Source: Demequina lignilytica (GTDB lineage Bacteria > Actinomycetota > Actinomycetes > Actinomycetales > Demequinaceae). Taken from it: a stretch of DNA of 64,000 nt. The notes beneath the pieces were generated by a model that was not told the DNA's origin, made no database searches, and worked only from the letters and a program-made list of their open reading frames with translations. Position 1 is the first letter of the stretch. Each line of letters opens with the position of its first letter. Shown here piece after piece: positions 44,276 through 52,907 of this stretch. The position numbers were made by a program, and so were the translations under genes. The stretch spans positions 1-64,000 of the forward strand of contig NZ_JAUHPX010000006.1 in NCBI RefSeq assembly GCF_030418305.1. The letters run 5' to 3'.

Positions 44276-44650
44276 ATGACCCTCAGCACCACCGGCCGCT
44301 TCCCCACCGACCGCCCCGAGCGCTACCTCAAGCAGCTGTGCTCGCACCTGGGCAACAAGCTCGACGCGACGTACGAGGGCGGCGACGGCCGCATCGTCCT
44401 CGGCACCGCGATCGCGCGCCTGACCGCGACCCCCGGGTCGCTCGAGATCGCCGTCTCCGGCGCCGAGGACGCCGACGTGCATCGCGTCATGGGCGTGGTC
44501 GGGTCGCACCTCGACCGGTTCGCGCAGAAGGACGGCGTCAGCACGGAGTGGGACGATGCGGAGCTCGCCGCGGCGGCGAAGGCCGCCCGGGAGGCGTTCG
44601 TCGCCGCGCGGAAGGCTGCCGCCGAGGCCGAGGCGGCTGCCGGTTCCTGA
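44276..44650 (+). CDS. DUF2218 family protein
   Basis: 124 residues: MTLSTTGRFPTDRPERYLKQLCSHLGNK-type start characteristic of DUF2218, often linked to siderophore transport or iron release in Actinobacteria. The ATG at 44276 is preceded by GGAG; an ATG at 44258 overlapping the ATPase stop (ATGA) would add six residues. A C-terminal Ala-rich helix follows. Fits as last gene of the iron operon. Confidence 0.82.
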   Translation: MTLSTTGRFPTDRPERYLKQLCSHLGNKLDATYEGGDGRIVLGTAIARLTATPGSLEIAVSGAEDADVHRVMGVVGSHLDRFAQKDGVSTEWDDAELAAAAKAAREAFVAARKAAAEAEAAAGS

Positions 44651-44687
44651 AACCTTGGCGCCACACTGAGGTGCCACACTCGCCTGT

Positions 44688-45455
44688 GTGACCGCCTCCG
44701 CCTCCGCCGCCGAGATCCCCTCGGCGCGCCGCGACTTCTGGGCGGGCGCCCGGGCGGTGGCGACCCTGATGCCGGGCGCGGTGCTGTTCGGGCTCGCGTT
44801 CGGCGCACTGGTCCGCGTGGTCGGGATCGACCCGGTCACGGGGTTCATGGGGTCCGTGATGGTGCAGGCGGGCGCGAGCCAGATCGCGATCCTCGAGGCG
44901 CTGCGCGCGAACGCGCCCGCGGTCATCGCGGTCATCACGGCGGTGGTGATCAACGCGCGCTTCGCGCTGTGGTCCGCCGCGATGGCGCCGATCTTCGCGC
45001 CGTTCCCGACCCGCTGGAAGCTGTGGCTGTCGTATCTGATGACGGACCAGTCGGCGGTCATCACCCTGCAGCACCACGAGCGCTATCCGGATCCGGTGCG
45101 GCGACGGCGGTTCGTCCACGGCGCGGAGTCGACGTTCGTGGGCGTGTGGCTGATCGGCACGGCCGCCGGGGTGACGCTCGGGCCGGTGATCCCGGATGCG
45201 TGGCAGATCGGGTTCATCGTGCCCCTCATGTTCATCTCCGTGCTGGTGCCGGGGCTGCACGGGGCCCCCGCGCTCGTGGCGGTCGCCGTGGCGGCCGTGA
45301 CCGTGGTGGTGGCGAAGGACCTGCCCTACGGGCTCAACGTGCTGCTCGGCTCGCTGGCGGGCATCGCGGCCGGCGCGTTCGTCCCCGATCGCAGACGACC
45401 CGACCCGCACCACCCCGATGACGGGCTGGCGCACGACGCGGCGGCCGGCGAATGA
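44688..45455 (+). CDS. azlC: AzlC family branched-chain amino-acid exporter, large subunit
   Basis: 255 residues with seven to eight membrane segments; MPGAVLFGLAFGALV and VQAGASQIAILEAL are AzlC features. Exports branched-chain amino acids with AzlD. GTG start. The 38-bp gap after DUF2218 and different function suggest a separate unit or read-through. Confidence 0.9.
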   Translation: MTASASAAEIPSARRDFWAGARAVATLMPGAVLFGLAFGALVRVVGIDPVTGFMGSVMVQAGASQIAILEALRANAPAVIAVITAVVINARFALWSAAMAPIFAPFPTRWKLWLSYLMTDQSAVITLQHHERYPDPVRRRRFVHGAESTFVGVWLIGTAAGVTLGPVIPDAWQIGFIVPLMFISVLVPGLHGAPALVAVAVAAVTVVVAKDLPYGLNVLLGSLAGIAAGAFVPDRRRPDPHHPDDGLAHDAAAGE

Positions 45456-45763
45456 CCGCGTTCCTGATCTTCCTCGCCGCCGGGATCGGCACCTTCGCGA
45501 TCCGGCTGTCCGGCGTCCTGCTGCTGCGCGACCGCGAGCTGCCGCCGCGGATCGCCAAGGGGCTGAGCCTGGTGGGACCGGCCGCGATGGCCGCGATCGT
45601 CGCGAACGCGCTGCTGCTCGACGAGGGCGCCTGGCGGGGCTTCGGGGCGTGGCACCTGGCCGCGCTGGTCGCGATCGGGGTCGCCGTGTGGCGGCGCACC
45701 TCCGGCGTCGCGATGGCCGCCGGCGCCGTCGCGTTCGCGGCGCTGCTGCTCGCGGGGCTGTAG
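45452..45763 (+). CDS. azlD: AzlD family branched-chain amino-acid exporter, small subunit
   Basis: 103 residues, three to four membrane segments; FAIRLSGVLLL and LVGPAAMAAIVANALL are AzlD features. The start overlaps the azlC stop (ATGA at 45452). Confidence 0.9.
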   Translation: MTAFLIFLAAGIGTFAIRLSGVLLLRDRELPPRIAKGLSLVGPAAMAAIVANALLLDEGAWRGFGAWHLAALVAIGVAVWRRTSGVAMAAGAVAFAALLLAGL

Positions 45764-45788
45764 GCCCCGGCGCCCGCGGTGGGTCCGT

Positions 45789-46037
45789 TCAGGGGGCGTG
45801 CGTCGCCGTCACCAGGTCGCGCACGTCCTCGTCGCCGGGGAAGGCCGCCGCGACGTACCAGCGCAGGCGGTTGAGGCGCAGGCGCACCGCTCCCTCGGAG
45901 CGGTAGCCGAGCCGGCTCGCGAGCTGGGCCTCGGTCTCGCCGCGGACGTAGCCGATCAGCAGGTCGGCGTCGCGTTCGTTCAGGCAGGATGCGGCGCGCC
46001 GGAGCGCGGCCTCGGTGTGGAGCTCGGTCGCGGTCAC
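45789..46037 (-). CDS. Small helix-turn-helix protein, sigma-region-4-like
   Basis: 82 residues. LIGYVRGETEAQLASRLGYRSEGAVRLRLNRLRWY resembles the sigma region 4 helix-turn-helix (inference); no region 2. GTG start with GGGGAGG upstream. Convergent with azlD. It could be a small DNA-binding regulator. The interval 46038-46304 upstream has nothing else recognised but a GCGTGA-A-TCACGC palindrome (46211-46223). Confidence 0.6.
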   Translation of the reverse strand: MTATELHTEAALRRAASCLNERDADLLIGYVRGETEAQLASRLGYRSEGAVRLRLNRLRWYVAAAFPGDEDVRDLVTATHAP

Positions 46038-46292
46038 GTTCGCCTCCCCTGGGCTGTGCGGATCTCCGTGCAGGACGTGTGGGCATGGGTGCTCATCGCC
46101 TGCTCCTTTGCAGTGCCTGACACTCCACCCCAGCCCGCTTGTGGCGGTACCGGAGCGGCGCGCGATCTGTCACGACTGGATGCTGTCGCTCTGGTGACAT
46201 CCATTCCATCGCGTGAATCACGCCGCCATCAGGGGCATACGTCCTATTTCGCGCCCAGGTGCGCTCGACCGGCATGCGCGGCGCCCGACTGC

Positions 46293-46298
46293 TAGCGT
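46293..46298 (+). promoter_or_regulatory. -10 box, leaderless promoter of Pr6Pr gene
   Basis: TAGCGT, 6 nt before the ATG at 46305. Confidence 0.5.
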
Positions 46299-46304
46299 CG
46301 CGCC

Positions 46305-46907
46305 ATGGTCCGCACCCTCGCCGTCGCACGTGCCCTGGTCGCCGCGCTCATGCTGCTGGCCGTGGGCCGGCTGGCCTGGCAGGGCATCGCGGACGGCAGC
46401 TTCGTGCCGTGGAACTTCTTCGGGTACTTCACCATCCAGAACAACCTGATCGGCGTCGCGGCGCTGGCGATCGCGGCGCGATACGTCGGACGGGAGCGGC
46501 CCGAGTGGGTCGAGCTGCTCCGGCTGACGGCCGCGGTGACGCTGACCATCGTGGTCACCGTCTACTGGACGCTGCTGCTCCCCACCGACGACGAGCCCTG
46601 GGCGTGGACCAACCTGGTGGTCCACGGGCTGTCCGGGGTCGCGCTGGTCGCGGACTGGCTGGTCGACGGGCCGCGACGGCCGCTGCCGTGGGGCCTGCTG
46701 CCCTGGGTGATGGCGTATCCCCTGCTCTGGGTCGCGGTCACGCTGGTGCGCGGGGCGACGGACGGGTGGTTCCCGTATCCCTTCCTGGATCCGGCGAACG
46801 GGTACGCGGCGATCGCGATGGTGGTCGGGGGGATCGTCGTCGCGGGGCTGGCCCTGGGCGCGCTGTACATGCGCGCCACGCGCTGGCGCGCCCTGGTGCC
46901 CGCATGA
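46305..46907 (+). CDS. Pr6Pr family integral membrane protein
   Basis: 200 residues, six membrane segments. NFFGYFTIQNNLIGVAAL and WFPYPFLDP are conserved in the family; function unknown. Starts as a leaderless gene (TAGCGT box 6 nt upstream). Stop overlaps the start of the phosphotransferase gene (ATGA). Confidence 0.85.
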   Translation: MVRTLAVARALVAALMLLAVGRLAWQGIADGSFVPWNFFGYFTIQNNLIGVAALAIAARYVGRERPEWVELLRLTAAVTLTIVVTVYWTLLLPTDDEPWAWTNLVVHGLSGVALVADWLVDGPRRPLPWGLLPWVMAYPLLWVAVTLVRGATDGWFPYPFLDPANGYAAIAMVVGGIVVAGLALGALYMRATRWRALVPA

Positions 46908-47812
46908 TCCGCGACTCCGGCCCGCCGCCCGCGCACCCGGCGATCTCGCGAGCGCTCGCGCACGAGCTGCTCGCCGCCCAGCTGCCGGAGCTCGCCGACC
47001 TCGAGGTGGGCGAGCGCTTCGACGGCTGGGACATGGTGGTCTTCCGCGTCGGTCCCGAGCTCGCGCTGCGCCTGCCGCGAGTCGCGGGGGCCGTGGGGCC
47101 GCTCGAGCGCGAGAACCACCTGCTCACGACCGTGGGAGCCGGGTGGACGTTCGCGCATCCGCGGGTGGTCGCGACCGGCGGCCCGCAGGGCGACTACCCG
47201 TGGCCGTGGGCCGTGGTGTCGTGGCTGCCGGGCGGCACCGCGGACGTCTCGCCGCTGCGGGACGATGCGGCGGGCGCCGTGGGCGCCGCCCTCGCCCAGG
47301 TGCACGTGCCGGCGCCGACGGAGGCGTGGGTCAACCCGGAGCAGTCGATCCCGCTCGAGGCGCGGGTCGAGAACCTCGAGTGGGCGCTCGACCTGCTGAC
47401 CGAGGCGGAGGGCCCGTCGGGAGAGCGGCTGTCCGTCGCCGGCGCGCGGGAGATCTGGCGCGAGGCGGTCGCGGCGCCCGGGCCGACCGAGGAGGTCTGG
47501 TCGCACGCGGATCCGCACGGATCCAACCTGCTCTCCCTCGACGGGGAGTTCGGCGGGATCATCGACTGGGGCAAGATGGCACGCTGCGAGCGCGCCGTCG
47601 ACCTCAGCTTCCTCTACACCGCGGCCTCGGCCGCGGGTGTCGCGACGGCGGTCGCCGCCTACCGTGACGCATCGTCCTGCGATGATCCGGGCCTCGACGC
47701 CCGGCTGCGCGGCATCGCCGTCACCAAGTGCGCCTCGTGGGCCGTGCTCGACCGCCCGCTCAATGTGATGATGGCCTGGCGCGGCTTCGCCGAGCTGGGC
47801 CTGGTCGTCTAG
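46904..47812 (+). CDS. Aminoglycoside/hydroxyurea-type phosphotransferase family protein
   Basis: 302 residues. Kinase-like fold of the APH group: Brenner-type motif SHADPHGSNLL (catalytic Asp and Asn) and metal motif GIIDWGK. N-lobe with MVVFRVGPELALRLPR. It phosphorylates a small hydroxylated molecule; substrate and a resistance role are not evident. Coupled to the Pr6Pr gene. Confidence 0.87.
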   Translation: MIRDSGPPPAHPAISRALAHELLAAQLPELADLEVGERFDGWDMVVFRVGPELALRLPRVAGAVGPLERENHLLTTVGAGWTFAHPRVVATGGPQGDYPWPWAVVSWLPGGTADVSPLRDDAAGAVGAALAQVHVPAPTEAWVNPEQSIPLEARVENLEWALDLLTEAEGPSGERLSVAGAREIWREAVAAPGPTEEVWSHADPHGSNLLSLDGEFGGIIDWGKMARCERAVDLSFLYTAASAAGVATAVAAYRDASSCDDPGLDARLRGIAVTKCASWAVLDRPLNVMMAWRGFAELGLVV

Positions 47813-47884
47813 GCGTGCTGCGGAGGGCGCGGGCACAACCGCGGCCATCCGGGCGTTACGTCTGCTGACACCTGGAGGGGGAGC

Positions 47885-48472
47885 ATGTTCCTGACCGTGC
47901 CCGAGGCCGCCGAGGCCGCGAGTCCGTACGCGTTCGTCGCGCTGGTGCTCGTGGTCCTGGTCTCCGTCCTCGGGACGATGCGCGGCGCGGGGGCACGGGT
48001 GCTGCTGTGGGGCGCGCTGGTCGCCTGCCTCGCCGGGATCGCCTTCCTGACGGTCGGGGCCTCGACGTCGTTCTCGAACTCCGGCACCTCCTCCGTGAAC
48101 CTCACCCTTTTCCAGGAGATCGAGCGGGCGCTCCGGTCGGACTCGCGGATCGCGTGGCTCAACCTGATCGGCAACCTCGCGATGTTCGCGCCGCTCGGGG
48201 CGGTGCTGGTGGCGCTCATGCGCCGGCTCACCGTGGTGCTGCGGGTGATGGTCGCCACGGTCGTGTCCGGCATGCTCTCCGCCGCGATCGAGATCGCCCA
48301 GCTCGCGCTGGGACGGGTCGCGGACATCGACGACGTGCTGCTCAACACCCTCGGCGCGTTCGGCGGCGCGGTGGTCGCGGCGGTGGTCATCGGGGTCGCG
48401 AACGCGGTGCGGCGCCGTCGCTACGATGGGGGCCGGGCCTCTAGCTCAGCTGGTAGAGCAGCGGACTTTTAA
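47885..48472 (+). CDS. VanZ-like family protein overlapping tRNA-Lys
   Basis: 195 residues with about five membrane segments; NLIGNLAMFAPLGAVL and IEIAQLALGRVADIDDVLLNTLG are VanZ signature stretches. GGAGGGGG is 3 nt from the ATG. The last 13 codons and the stop lie inside the tRNA-Lys gene (48435-48507), which is unusual. The natural end may have been lost or the frame simply runs on after RRRRYDGG. A CAACC-N18-CGTC sequence (47836-47862) lies upstream. VanZ-type proteins are linked to teicoplanin resistance, but most family members have no known role. Confidence 0.8.
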   Translation: MFLTVPEAAEAASPYAFVALVLVVLVSVLGTMRGAGARVLLWGALVACLAGIAFLTVGASTSFSNSGTSSVNLTLFQEIERALRSDSRIAWLNLIGNLAMFAPLGAVLVALMRRLTVVLRVMVATVVSGMLSAAIEIAQLALGRVADIDDVLLNTLGAFGGAVVAAVVIGVANAVRRRRYDGGRASSSAGRAADF

Positions 48473-48507
48473 TCCGTAGGTCGTGGGTTCGAGCCCCACG
48501 GGGCCCA
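48435..48507 (+). tRNA. trnK: tRNA-Lys (anticodon UUU)
   Basis: 73 nt cloverleaf: acceptor GGGCCTC pairs with GGGGCCC and discriminator A48507; D arm with AGCTCAGCTGGTAGAGC; anticodon loop CTTTTAA with anticodon TTT; T arm GTGGGTTCGAGCCCCAC. CCA is not encoded. The 3' end marks the start of the accessory region. Confidence 0.95.
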
Positions 48508-48665
48508 CGCGGGGGAAACGTGCAGAACTTGGCCAAATCTGTTGCATAACTGCGAGCCACAGGGCTCCAGGCGGACCCCTATTGCCGGCAGGCGATCGTG
48601 GCGTCCGGGAACGCACAACTATGCCGGGGAGCCAGGCATTCTGAAACCGGTCAGGAACGCCGAGT

Positions 48666-48692
48666 AGGGCCCTCGCCTGTTGGCGGGGCCCT
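48666..48692 (-). terminator. Terminator of transposase-like operon
   Basis: AGGGCCC-T-CGCC / GGCG-GGGCCCT hairpin (48666-48692), 32 nt beyond the transposase stop. Between the tRNA and this site (48508-48665) no feature was recognised. Confidence 0.65.
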
Positions 48693-48723
48693 GTCGGGGT
48701 GTGACGTGGACGCTGAGCGACGG

Positions 48724-50592
48724 CTACGCCGCGCGCTTCTCGGGTGGGCGGCGTCCTGGAGTGCGCAACGGTGCGTCGCCTGGTTCGGTCCCGTACTTGG
48801 AGAAGCCCGTGTACTTGGGCTTGCGGCCGCGTCGAGTCTGCTGCTTCTCGTTCGGGTCGCCGTTGGTCGGATCTGAGTCGGCCCAATCGCGGATGCTGTC
48901 GAGGTTGGCGGCGACGATCTTGCACATGATCGCGAGGAGCTGCTTGCCCCAGCCGCGGAACTGTCGGTGGGCGACCTCGTCAATCGCCGCACCCGTGGCC
49001 TTCTTGAGGCGCTTGTTCTCCGACTCGATCTCGTTGCGCGGACCCGTGTACGCGGCGTACCACTCGGGGCTCCGGTAGGGGATGTCCTGGCGGAACCGCA
49101 AGCCCAGATCGGCGGGGATAGAGATGCTCTGCTTGAGCTTGCACACCTCCAGCGCCTGCTTGGGACGCTTGACCGCGAGCGGCAGCTTCTTACGCCCGGC
49201 GGGCAGCGGTGGCTGCGCCGATCCGAATTCCGCGACGTGTGCGCAGTCGAGCGTGCGGCCGTGGCCGCGGCCCGGGCAACGGAACACGAAGACCATGTCA
49301 CCGCGCTTGGTCTCCTTGAAGCGGAGTGCGTACTTCATCCGCTCCTGGATCTGGCGGTGATAGGTGTCGTCGTCGAGGCGTCCGGCGCGCCACTCGACGG
49401 AGATCCACTTGAGCTTCTCGGGGATGCAGGGCCCGTACCACCAACCATCGATCAGCAGGCAGCCCTTGAAGGTCTCCTGGATCCCGAGGGCATCGTCGCG
49501 ATAGTCCATGACGAGGCCATAGCCGAGGGCACGCATCGGGCCAGCGAAGTTGTCTTCGGTCTGCTGGGAGTAGCCGCGGTCGACGGTCAAGAGGCCGACC
49601 GGCATGCCGGCCCGCGGGATGCCCTGGAGCGCGCCGTGGGCATTGTGTCCGGGCGCGACGCCGGGGCGCTCCAGGCGCAGGGCCGCGACCTGTGCTGGGA
49701 AGTCGATGCCGACGCCCGGACTGGTGTTGCGGCCGAGGTGCGCCTCGGCGGCGAACTTGCGGTTCTTGCTGAGCGTCGCGCCCGGCTGCGCCGCGGCGTC
49801 GCGCTTGTCGGGGGTCTTGTCATAAATGCCAGCGTTGGCCTCGGGACTGTTCGCTCCTTCGACCTTGCGTCGTCGGTCGTAGTGACCCTTCTGGCCGTAG
49901 ATGCGAATCGGGGTCGCGTCGAAGGTGATCCCACCCGCCCAGCTGTCCTGGACCTCCGCGGGAAGCATCTTCCAGGCGGTGGTGAGCATGCGGTGAGCCA
50001 GGTCGTCGGCTCGGTTCTGACGCTTGGCCTCGTCAGCGGCGTCACGTGCATCGTCGATCAACTTGAGCTCCTCATCGGTGTAGCCACGATCCGTGGGGTA
50101 GACGCGGGGGTCGAAGGTGGCGGCGATCTGGGCCGCGTGGCGTCCGATCGTCGACCGGTGCATACCCCGGCGAGTCGCGTTGAGCCGCTGATCAAGTGCG
50201 CGGTTCTTCGACATCGGCAGGCCCAGGATCTTCCGCAGGTGGCGCGTCATGGCGGGCGCGGTGAGCGCGTAGGTGATCTGTGTGTACGAGGTAGGCGCAT
50301 GCGCGAACGCACATGCGAGCGTGGTGATGAGAACCGCGCGGTCGGGCAGGAACTCGGGCGCACCTCCGGGGCCCTTGACGTTGGCCTGCTTGTCCTCCGC
50401 CACCCAAGCGTCGATGTCGCGGATCGCCCCGACCCACTCGAGGTACTGCGCCGCGCGCTCGTAGTAGTGGTCGGCGATGTCAACGCCGGCCTTGCGCATG
50501 GTGCCGTTGAGGTTCTCCTCAGAGGTCGCGCGCAGGAGGCCGACAATGCCGTCGGAGGCGTCGCAGCGTCGAATCAGGGGCTTGGAGATCAC
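48724..50592 (-). CDS. DDE transposase-like protein
   Basis: 622 residues. DDE-type core: Asp225 in GITFDATPIR, Asp338 in GLLTVDRGYS, and Glu (521-525) in RNEIESENKRLKK; the gap of about 180 residues between the second Asp and Glu includes an insertion with Cys378, Cys389, Cys439 and Cys450 that may bind metal. The C-terminus is very basic. The GTG start overlaps the recombinase stop (GTGA at 50592-50589). No terminal inverted repeats were found. IS family not recognised. Hence the catalytic assignment is by motif and order only. Confidence 0.7.
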   Translation of the reverse strand: MISKPLIRRCDASDGIVGLLRATSEENLNGTMRKAGVDIADHYYERAAQYLEWVGAIRDIDAWVAEDKQANVKGPGGAPEFLPDRAVLITTLACAFAHAPTSYTQITYALTAPAMTRHLRKILGLPMSKNRALDQRLNATRRGMHRSTIGRHAAQIAATFDPRVYPTDRGYTDEELKLIDDARDAADEAKRQNRADDLAHRMLTTAWKMLPAEVQDSWAGGITFDATPIRIYGQKGHYDRRRKVEGANSPEANAGIYDKTPDKRDAAAQPGATLSKNRKFAAEAHLGRNTSPGVGIDFPAQVAALRLERPGVAPGHNAHGALQGIPRAGMPVGLLTVDRGYSQQTEDNFAGPMRALGYGLVMDYRDDALGIQETFKGCLLIDGWWYGPCIPEKLKWISVEWRAGRLDDDTYHRQIQERMKYALRFKETKRGDMVFVFRCPGRGHGRTLDCAHVAEFGSAQPPLPAGRKKLPLAVKRPKQALEVCKLKQSISIPADLGLRFRQDIPYRSPEWYAAYTGPRNEIESENKRLKKATGAAIDEVAHRQFRGWGKQLLAIMCKIVAANLDSIRDWADSDPTNGDPNEKQQTRRGRKPKYTGFSKYGTEPGDAPLRTPGRRPPEKRAA

Positions 50593-51575
50593 GCGGCGGT
50601 GCCCTCGCTTCCGTCGCGAAGAAGGGTGCGGGCGCTGGACGTGTCGGTCGGGGCGAGGAACTTGTCGTAGCGGCTGAGGCCCTCCGTGCGCTTGATCCCG
50701 GCCGCCCGGGCGACCACGTCGCGGGGCACGCGGGCATTGAGGTGACCCACGATCCAGGTCGAGCGCATGCGCTGGACCGTGACCGTCACCGGCGGCGTGG
50801 ATCCATCCAGGATCAGCGCGGCGATCAGGCTGGGGTTGTTGAGGACCCTGCGGCGGGGACAGATCAGATGCAACGTGGGGCGCATCGCTGCCCGAGCGAG
50901 CTGAGCGATCTCCGACTCCCACTCAGCCAGCACGGGGACCTCGCGCGGGCGGTCGCCGCGGACGCGGATCACGACGCCGTGGTCGTCGACCTGCACGTCG
51001 CCGGCGGTGACCGCCGCGATCTCGCTGTTGGACAGGCCCGCGCCGATTCCCAACGCCAGCATCAGGGTCATGTTGACGGAGCGGTATCGGGTGCCCTGGT
51101 TGCCGGCCCAGTGGCGGAGCTCGATCACCTCCTGGTCGGTGTAGGGCTCGGGGGCGTTGTCGAAGTCTTCAAGAGCCTGGTTCTTGACGTTGCCGCGAAG
51201 CCCAGGGAAGAACTTGTCCGTCATCTGAAGAGCCCGCGAGCGATACGAGCCCCGCGAGGACGGCTTGAGGTCATCGCATCCCTGGGAGATGAACGTCGCA
51301 ATCACCTCGGGGTGGAAGATGACCTCGCGCTCGAGCTCGAGCCCCGCTTCGAAGAAGGCCCAATGGGCCAGGCGCGTCGCGGCGGTGAAGTAATTCTTCG
51401 CGTCGTGGGTGCGGTCGAAGTGCATGTCGGTGATCGCTGCGCACACGAAGGTCTCGATCTCCGCCCACTGGGCAGCAGGGATCTCGCTGCCGTGTGCGCC
51501 GATGAACTGAGCCACGAGGGCCTCCGATCGCTGATGGGTGGAACCAGCATCGAGCGGAATGTCCGAACTGTCCAT
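50589..51575 (-). CDS. Degenerate tyrosine-recombinase-like protein
   Basis: 328 residues. N-terminal SAM-like domain (about 25-135) and a catalytic-domain-like part (145-305). The box I stretch is ALGIGAGLSNSEIAAV, with Ser/Asn where active enzymes have Arg (GLRxxE); box II has RMRSTWIVGHLNARVP and ends RYDKF with a Tyr at 303, but the HxLR His is missing. So the fold looks present and the chemistry impaired. It is coupled to the transposase-like gene. It may act as a DNA-binding accessory factor for that protein (inference). Confidence 0.65.
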   Translation of the reverse strand: MDSSDIPLDAGSTHQRSEALVAQFIGAHGSEIPAAQWAEIETFVCAAITDMHFDRTHDAKNYFTAATRLAHWAFFEAGLELEREVIFHPEVIATFISQGCDDLKPSSRGSYRSRALQMTDKFFPGLRGNVKNQALEDFDNAPEPYTDQEVIELRHWAGNQGTRYRSVNMTLMLALGIGAGLSNSEIAAVTAGDVQVDDHGVVIRVRGDRPREVPVLAEWESEIAQLARAAMRPTLHLICPRRRVLNNPSLIAALILDGSTPPVTVTVQRMRSTWIVGHLNARVPRDVVARAAGIKRTEGLSRYDKFLAPTDTSSARTLLRDGSEGTAA

Positions 51576-51662
51576 ATCGGGCGAAGCGCCGCCCGAGAGC
51601 AGTGCGAAGCGGGGCCGACGCGCCCCTGTGGCGGCGGCCTCCTCGTCGCCTGTGGTAGGGCC

Positions 51663-51668
51663 TACGAT
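51663..51668 (+). promoter_or_regulatory. -10 box, leaderless promoter of HTH gene
   Basis: TACGAT, 6 nt before the ATG at 51675, in the 99-bp gap between divergent genes. Confidence 0.45.
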
Positions 51669-51674
51669 GCGGTC

Positions 51675-51971
51675 ATGTCGCGCCTGCCCCGGCCGCACCC
51701 GGTCACGCTCACCGACCGCTGGCCCGACGCCGCCATCGATGACGTGCCAGGCGAGGCCGCGCGACTGCTCGCACTCGGGCTTCGCGAACAGATGGGTGAC
51801 CGTTCCGCTCGCGCTGTTGGACGACTCTGCGGCGTCGACTCGACGACGGTCTCGGCGATTCTCAACGGGACCACGTGGCCCGACTTGCGCACGATCGCCC
51901 TGCTTGAGGCCGGTCTCGGCGTCCCCTTGTGGCCGGACCATATCGGCACGAACAGTGCGGAGGCGGACTGA
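51675..51971 (+). CDS. Small helix-turn-helix regulator, Cro/Xre-like
   Basis: 98 residues. SARAVGRLCGVDSTTVSAILNGTTWPDLRTIALLEAGLGVPLWP is an XRE-type helix-turn-helix. Divergent to the recombinase-like gene, so probably regulates it and itself. Leaderless start. Confidence 0.75.
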   Translation: MSRLPRPHPVTLTDRWPDAAIDDVPGEAARLLALGLREQMGDRSARAVGRLCGVDSTTVSAILNGTTWPDLRTIALLEAGLGVPLWPDHIGTNSAEAD

Positions 51972-52156
51972 ACCGATGCGGAACCCACTGCCACCTTGTC
52001 ACCGCCAACGGAGTCGGGGCCGGCGTGCGGCTCTCCGCCATGCTCCGCGTCGGTGTCGCACTGCCCCCGGAGCAGCTCGCGCTCGTGCGAGGTCAGGGAG
52101 GGGCGAGAATCAGGTGAGGTAGATGCCATGGCTCGATGGTGGGGGCACCGATCGTC

Positions 52157-52184
52157 GCGGTTTGTGTTCATCACAAATCCCCGC
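52157..52184. promoter_or_regulatory. Inverted repeat TTTGTG-N5-CACAAA
   Basis: TTTGTG (52161-52166), 5 nt, CACAAA (52172-52177), extended by GCGG/CCGC outside. Lies in the 280-bp interval 51972-52251 with no recognised gene; could be an operator for the gene at 52252 or an end of the transposon-like unit. Confidence 0.4.
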
Positions 52185-52251
52185 TCTGCGATCTGGGAAT
52201 TTCGCTTATAGCTGAATAGGTCGCGCGCCTACGTTCCGCTAAGGTCCGCGT

Positions 52252-52614
52252 GTGCAGCTGTCGGAACCGGAGCCTCGCTCGTGGCTTGAGGACCCTTCGC
52301 TATTTGGCAAAGGACCAGGGAAAGACGGTCCGCCGCTCGTATGGCGCGAAGCGGTCACAGAGCGCGATCGCGTTCTACTAAGAGCCGCCCAAGAGCAGCA
52401 CCAAACGTCAGTCGAACTTCAGGGACTGATCGCCGTCGCACAGAAGAAGAAGGACGACGAGGCTGCCGACCTGCTTGCGTTCTCCGAGGAGCTCGCAGCG
52501 GTCTCATACGCCAGCCTCTGGTCGGCGTTGCGAGGACGCTCGAAGCTGACCTTGGTGCACGACGCCGACGTGCGCGTCGCCACGGAGCGCCTGTCCCGCA
52601 CGACCCGGACCTAG
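52252..52614 (+). CDS. Hypothetical protein of the island
   Basis: 120 residues, soluble, mainly helical (AAQEQHQTSVELQGLIAVAQKKKDDEAADLL). GTG start. No family recognised. It lies upstream of the KfrA-like gene on the same strand, with 293 bp between them that hold no other recognised feature. Confidence 0.5.
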   Translation: MQLSEPEPRSWLEDPSLFGKGPGKDGPPLVWREAVTERDRVLLRAAQEQHQTSVELQGLIAVAQKKKDDEAADLLAFSEELAAVSYASLWSALRGRSKLTLVHDADVRVATERLSRTTRT

Positions 52615-52907
52615 TTCGATCTCGCCCGTCGCGGCGGCGTGCCCCCCATGGCACGCCGAGGCCATCGCGCCCCCTGGAGGCTGCTCCACGGCGCAGGCTC
52701 GCTCCGTCCCCACCACTGGCCCGCTCAGCGCCCGGCCGGATCGGCGCGTCCCACCGTCACTCAGCGCGTCCGGTCGCGTCACCTCGCACGACCTCGCTGG
52801 GCCTCGCCAAACTCGCCGCCGCGTCCGTCTCCGCCACTCGGTACGCAGCACCTGGCGAAGGATCGGGAATGCCTTCCTGGAAATCTTTCCCAATGTATGG
52901 TTGCCGG

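Noticed and set aside
51662-52174. 170-codon minus-strand frame over the HTH gene
   Set aside because: Overlaps the HTH gene entirely; the HTH motif on the plus strand is clear. The N-terminal third (51972-52150) could be a gene remnant but nothing supports it.
48508-52251. Terminal inverted repeats or target duplications of the transposase-like unit
   Set aside because: Sequences on both sides were compared by eye; no convincing matching ends were found.
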